Below, one piece after another: positions 12,679-14,963 of a stretch of 14,963 bases of DNA. A program made the translations under genes and the position numbers. Position 1 is the stretch's first letter; each line of letters starts with the position of its first letter. The notes under the pieces are model-generated. The model had not been told where the DNA came from. It saw nothing but the letters and a program-made list of their open reading frames with translations, and made no database searches. Source of the stretch: CAYGTK01 sp964352775 (lineage in GTDB: Bacteria > Bacteroidota > Bacteroidia > Chitinophagales > CAIOSU01); NCBI GenBank assembly GCA_964352775.1, contig CAYGTK010000100.1, positions 1-14,963 on the forward strand, in the 5' to 3' direction.

Positions 12679-14910
12679 TTAAGCTTCACCACCTTCTTCG
12701 GCTGGTGTTTCTCCCTCTTCTGCCTTAGGCTCTTCCGCCTTTGGTTCTTCCACCTTTGCCTCTGGTTCTGCTGCTTTTTTCTTAGCGGCAGCTTTCTTGG
12801 CTGGTTTCGGAGCTTCGCTCTCTTCCATTTCTAACTTCAATTTCGACAATACATCCAAGTCACCTAGGGTGCTCTTTTCTACGCCACGGTTCAAACTCTC
12901 TACTTCGCGATTAGTACGCTTACGTTGTTGAGTTTTCTCCGCTTTCTCTGCTTTGTACTCTTCCTCAGCCTGGTCTTTCCAGAAGGCCATGTGCGATAAG
13001 ATGATCTTCTTATCGTTACGGTCAAATTCCAAAACTTTGAATTCCGCAGTCTGGTCAGCCTCTACCTGTCCGCCATCTTGTTTCTTGATGTGCTTGTTAG
13101 GAGCAAAACCTTCTAGTCCGTATTGTAGTTGAACGATAGCACCGTTGTCTTCTTTCTTAACTACAGTTCCTTCATGGATAGATCCGATAGGGAATACAGT
13201 TTCGAAAGTATCCCATGGATCCTCTTCGATGTGTTTGTGACTTAGGGTCAACTTACGGTCAGCTATGTCTATTTCTAATACTACTACTTCCAAGTCTTCA
13301 CCCACTTTCGTGAATTCAGATGGGTGTGCGTAGCGCTTAGTCCAGCTGAGATCACTAATGTGAACCATTCCGCCAATACCGTCTTCCAACTCTACGAATA
13401 CACCATAAGGGGTAATGTTTTGAACTTTGCACGTGTGACGAGACTCTACTGGATACTTCTCGGCCACCTTCTCCCATGGATCTGGTTCCAAGCGTTTGAT
13501 ACTTAAAGACATTTTACGGTCTTCACGATCCAAGGTCATAATGATAGCCTCGGTAGTTTGTGCCATACTGAATACCTCTTTCGGGCTTACAGGGGCAGTA
13601 CTCCAGCTAACTTCTGATACGTGAACCAATCCTTCTACACCAGGTACTATTTCTAAGAATGCACCGTAGTCTTCAATATTAACAACTTTACCATTCACCT
13701 TAGCGCCTACTTCAAGCGTTTCGCTCAAGGTATCCCAAGGGTGAGATTGTAGTTGTTTCAATCCTAGAGAGATACGTTTCTTCTCATCATCAAATTCAAG
13801 TACTACTACGTTCAATTTCTGGTTAAGCTCTAACACCTCGCTTGGGTGGTTGATACGTCCCCAAGAAATATCGGTGATGTACAACAATCCGTCTACACCG
13901 CCCAAGTCGATGAAAGCACCAAAGTCGGTAAGGTTCTTGATAGTTCCTTCCAATACTTGTCCTTTCTCCAATTGAGAGATAATAGCGTTACGCTGCTCTT
14001 CCAAGTCGCTTTCAATAAGCGCTTTGTGCGATACAACAGCATTTTTGATAGCCTCGTTGATCTTCACTACTTTGAATTCCATTTTCTTACCTACATATGC
14101 ATCGTAGTCGATGATAGGCTTCACATCAATTTGTGAACCAGGTAAGAAGGTATCCAAACCCTGAATATCTACGATCAAACCACCTTTGGTCTTGCTTACG
14201 ATCAATCCTTCGATGATCAAGTCTTCGTCGTGAGATCTTACGATGCTTTCCCATGCACGGGTAAGTTTGGCTTTCTTACGAGAAAGAACTAGCTGACCTC
14301 TGTCGTCTTCTTTTTCTTCTACATATACATCAACTTCTTGACCGATGGTCAATTCGTCCATGTCGCGGAATTCTGAACGAGCCACTAAACCATCACTCTT
14401 AAAGCCGATGCTTAATACTACGTCAGCGTTGGTTACACCAACTATTCTACCACTTACTATTTCGTTTTCTTCTACTGATTGCAATGTATTCTCATACATG
14501 CTCTCGTAGTCTGCTATTTCTTGATCAGTATAGTGGGCAAGGTTTTTCTTACCACCATCCCAATCGTAATCATCGTGTGCAGTTGATACAGCTTCTTCTT
14601 CGCGTAGTACGATGTCGTCAATAGATTCTGGACCATCGTCGTCTGTTCCTTCAGTTGCTTCCGCAACTACTTCTTCTACAGTTTCAGCAACCTCTTCTGC
14701 TACTTCCTCTACAGCTTCTGCTGTTTCTTCTACAGTTTCTACTACTGCCTCAGCAGTTTCTGTTACCGCTTCTTCAACTTTTTCCACTACTGTTTCTTCA
14801 GTAGTTTCTGGTTCAGCAGCCTTTTGTACCTGATCCTCGTTTGTGGCTGCAGCTTCGGGAGCGTTGTTCTCCTGCTGGTCGCTTGGGTTAATGTTTTTTT
14901 CTTCGCTCAA
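12679..14910 (-). CDS. rpsA: 30S ribosomal protein S1 (bS1)
   Basis: This 743-aa protein has six S1 RNA-binding domains, at about residues 150-212, 230-296, 317-385, 402-472, 489-557 and 576-642. Domains 3-5 are the most canonical (VLEGTIKNLTDFGAFIDLGG; KVVNIEDYGAFLEI; GVFVELEDGIGGMVHISDLS). It binds mRNA and the 30S subunit during initiation. Residues 1-90 are a highly acidic Glu/Val/Ala/Thr extension with a VEE-AE-VEE near-repeat. Residues 645-743 are a Lys/Glu tail (KPAKKAAAKKKAAEPEAK). Both make it longer than the E. coli protein of about 557 aa. The start must be non-ATG: between the in-frame TAA at 14929-14931 and Met138 there is no ATG, and TTG at 14908-14910 gives MSEEKN. No Shine-Dalgarno sequence is visible. 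It is followed by a strong terminator. Confidence 0.97.
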   Translation of the reverse strand: MSEEKNINPSDQQENNAPEAAATNEDQVQKAAEPETTEETVVEKVEEAVTETAEAVVETVEETAEAVEEVAEEVAETVEEVVAEATEGTDDDGPESIDDIVLREEEAVSTAHDDYDWDGGKKNLAHYTDQEIADYESMYENTLQSVEENEIVSGRIVGVTNADVVLSIGFKSDGLVARSEFRDMDELTIGQEVDVYVEEKEDDRGQLVLSRKKAKLTRAWESIVRSHDEDLIIEGLIVSKTKGGLIVDIQGLDTFLPGSQIDVKPIIDYDAYVGKKMEFKVVKINEAIKNAVVSHKALIESDLEEQRNAIISQLEKGQVLEGTIKNLTDFGAFIDLGGVDGLLYITDISWGRINHPSEVLELNQKLNVVVLEFDDEKKRISLGLKQLQSHPWDTLSETLEVGAKVNGKVVNIEDYGAFLEIVPGVEGLVHVSEVSWSTAPVSPKEVFSMAQTTEAIIMTLDREDRKMSLSIKRLEPDPWEKVAEKYPVESRHTCKVQNITPYGVFVELEDGIGGMVHISDLSWTKRYAHPSEFTKVGEDLEVVVLEIDIADRKLTLSHKHIEEDPWDTFETVFPIGSIHEGTVVKKEDNGAIVQLQYGLEGFAPNKHIKKQDGGQVEADQTAEFKVLEFDRNDKKIILSHMAFWKDQAEEEYKAEKAEKTQQRKRTNREVESLNRGVEKSTLGDLDVLSKLKLEMEESEAPKPAKKAAAKKKAAEPEAKVEEPKAEEPKAEEGETPAEEGGEA

Positions 14911-14963
14911 AATAGAGTGTTTAAAATGTTAAATAATTTATTCCGAAATGGACCGGAAAGATA
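14911..14963 (-). other. Partial rpsA leader region
   Basis: These 53 bp up to the window edge are A+T-rich next to the gene and contain a small inverted repeat, TTCCG (14941-14945) and CGGAA (14954-14958), with an 8-nt spacer. A near-match to the -7 box (TATCTTTC) touches the edge. The region is too short to define the promoter or a leader structure. Confidence 0.3.

Noticed and set aside
14612..14833. Ser/Thr/Val-rich open frame on the plus strand
   Set aside because: It is the complement of the low-complexity acidic coding sequence at the N-terminus of rpsA and has no start context of its own.
14941..14958. Small inverted repeat TTCCG/CGGAA as an S1-binding leader element
   Set aside because: Five base pairs at the window edge are too few to claim a regulatory structure, and the rest of the leader is not visible.
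14956..14963. TATCTTTC as the rpsA -7 box
   Set aside because: The last base differs from TAnnTTTG and the -33 region is outside the window.

Overview
The window looks like a chromosomal piece of a Bacteroidota genome. The evidence is two large secreted proteins ending in type A Por/type IX secretion (T9SS) sorting domains, promoter boxes of the Bacteroidota form TAnnTTTG, starts without Shine-Dalgarno sequences, and a ribosomal protein S1 with a long acidic N-terminal extension. The dockerin-like block in the protein at 6022-8613 (GETNGDK..., then ADCNGDGTIDGTD) resembles Saprospiria-type surface proteins. That finer placement is an inference from memory of the family.

Layout from left to right. 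Positions 1-3900 (minus) hold most of a giant T9SS cargo protein; only its last residues lie outside the window. It has a signal peptide, an SBBP-like beta-propeller head, a stalk of 47-51 aa repeats with conserved cysteines, and a seven-copy array of 55 aa FG-GAP-like repeats set into the linker between the first and second stalk repeats. A short divergent intergenic region separates it from a plus-strand pair: a hypothetical helical protein (4060-5607) and a DoxX-like membrane protein (5612-5962). A second T9SS cargo protein (6022-8613, minus) follows. It carries the same stalk-repeat family and has its own terminator and a good promoter. Upstream of it is a secreted M19-type metallodipeptidase (8736-10073, minus). 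Divergent from that is a fused GNAT acetyltransferase/nitrilase-family hydrolase (10131-11678, plus), which appears to be transcribed without a leader. Its stop codon directly abuts the stop of a convergent phosphodiester-glycosidase-family gene (11679-12425, minus). The last gene is rpsA, ribosomal protein bS1 (12679-14910, minus), with a strong intrinsic terminator and a non-ATG start.

The genes do not form one pathway. The secreted proteins (two T9SS adhesin-like proteins, a dipeptidase and a phosphodiester glycosidase) suit a cell-surface, polymer-degrading lifestyle, and rpsA is housekeeping. The two least expected signals are the seven-bladed propeller inserted into the stalk of the first protein, and a series of inverted repeats with centres exactly 31 bp apart between rpsA and the phosphodiester glycosidase gene. 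No phage, insertion sequence, CRISPR array, tRNA or rRNA was found.
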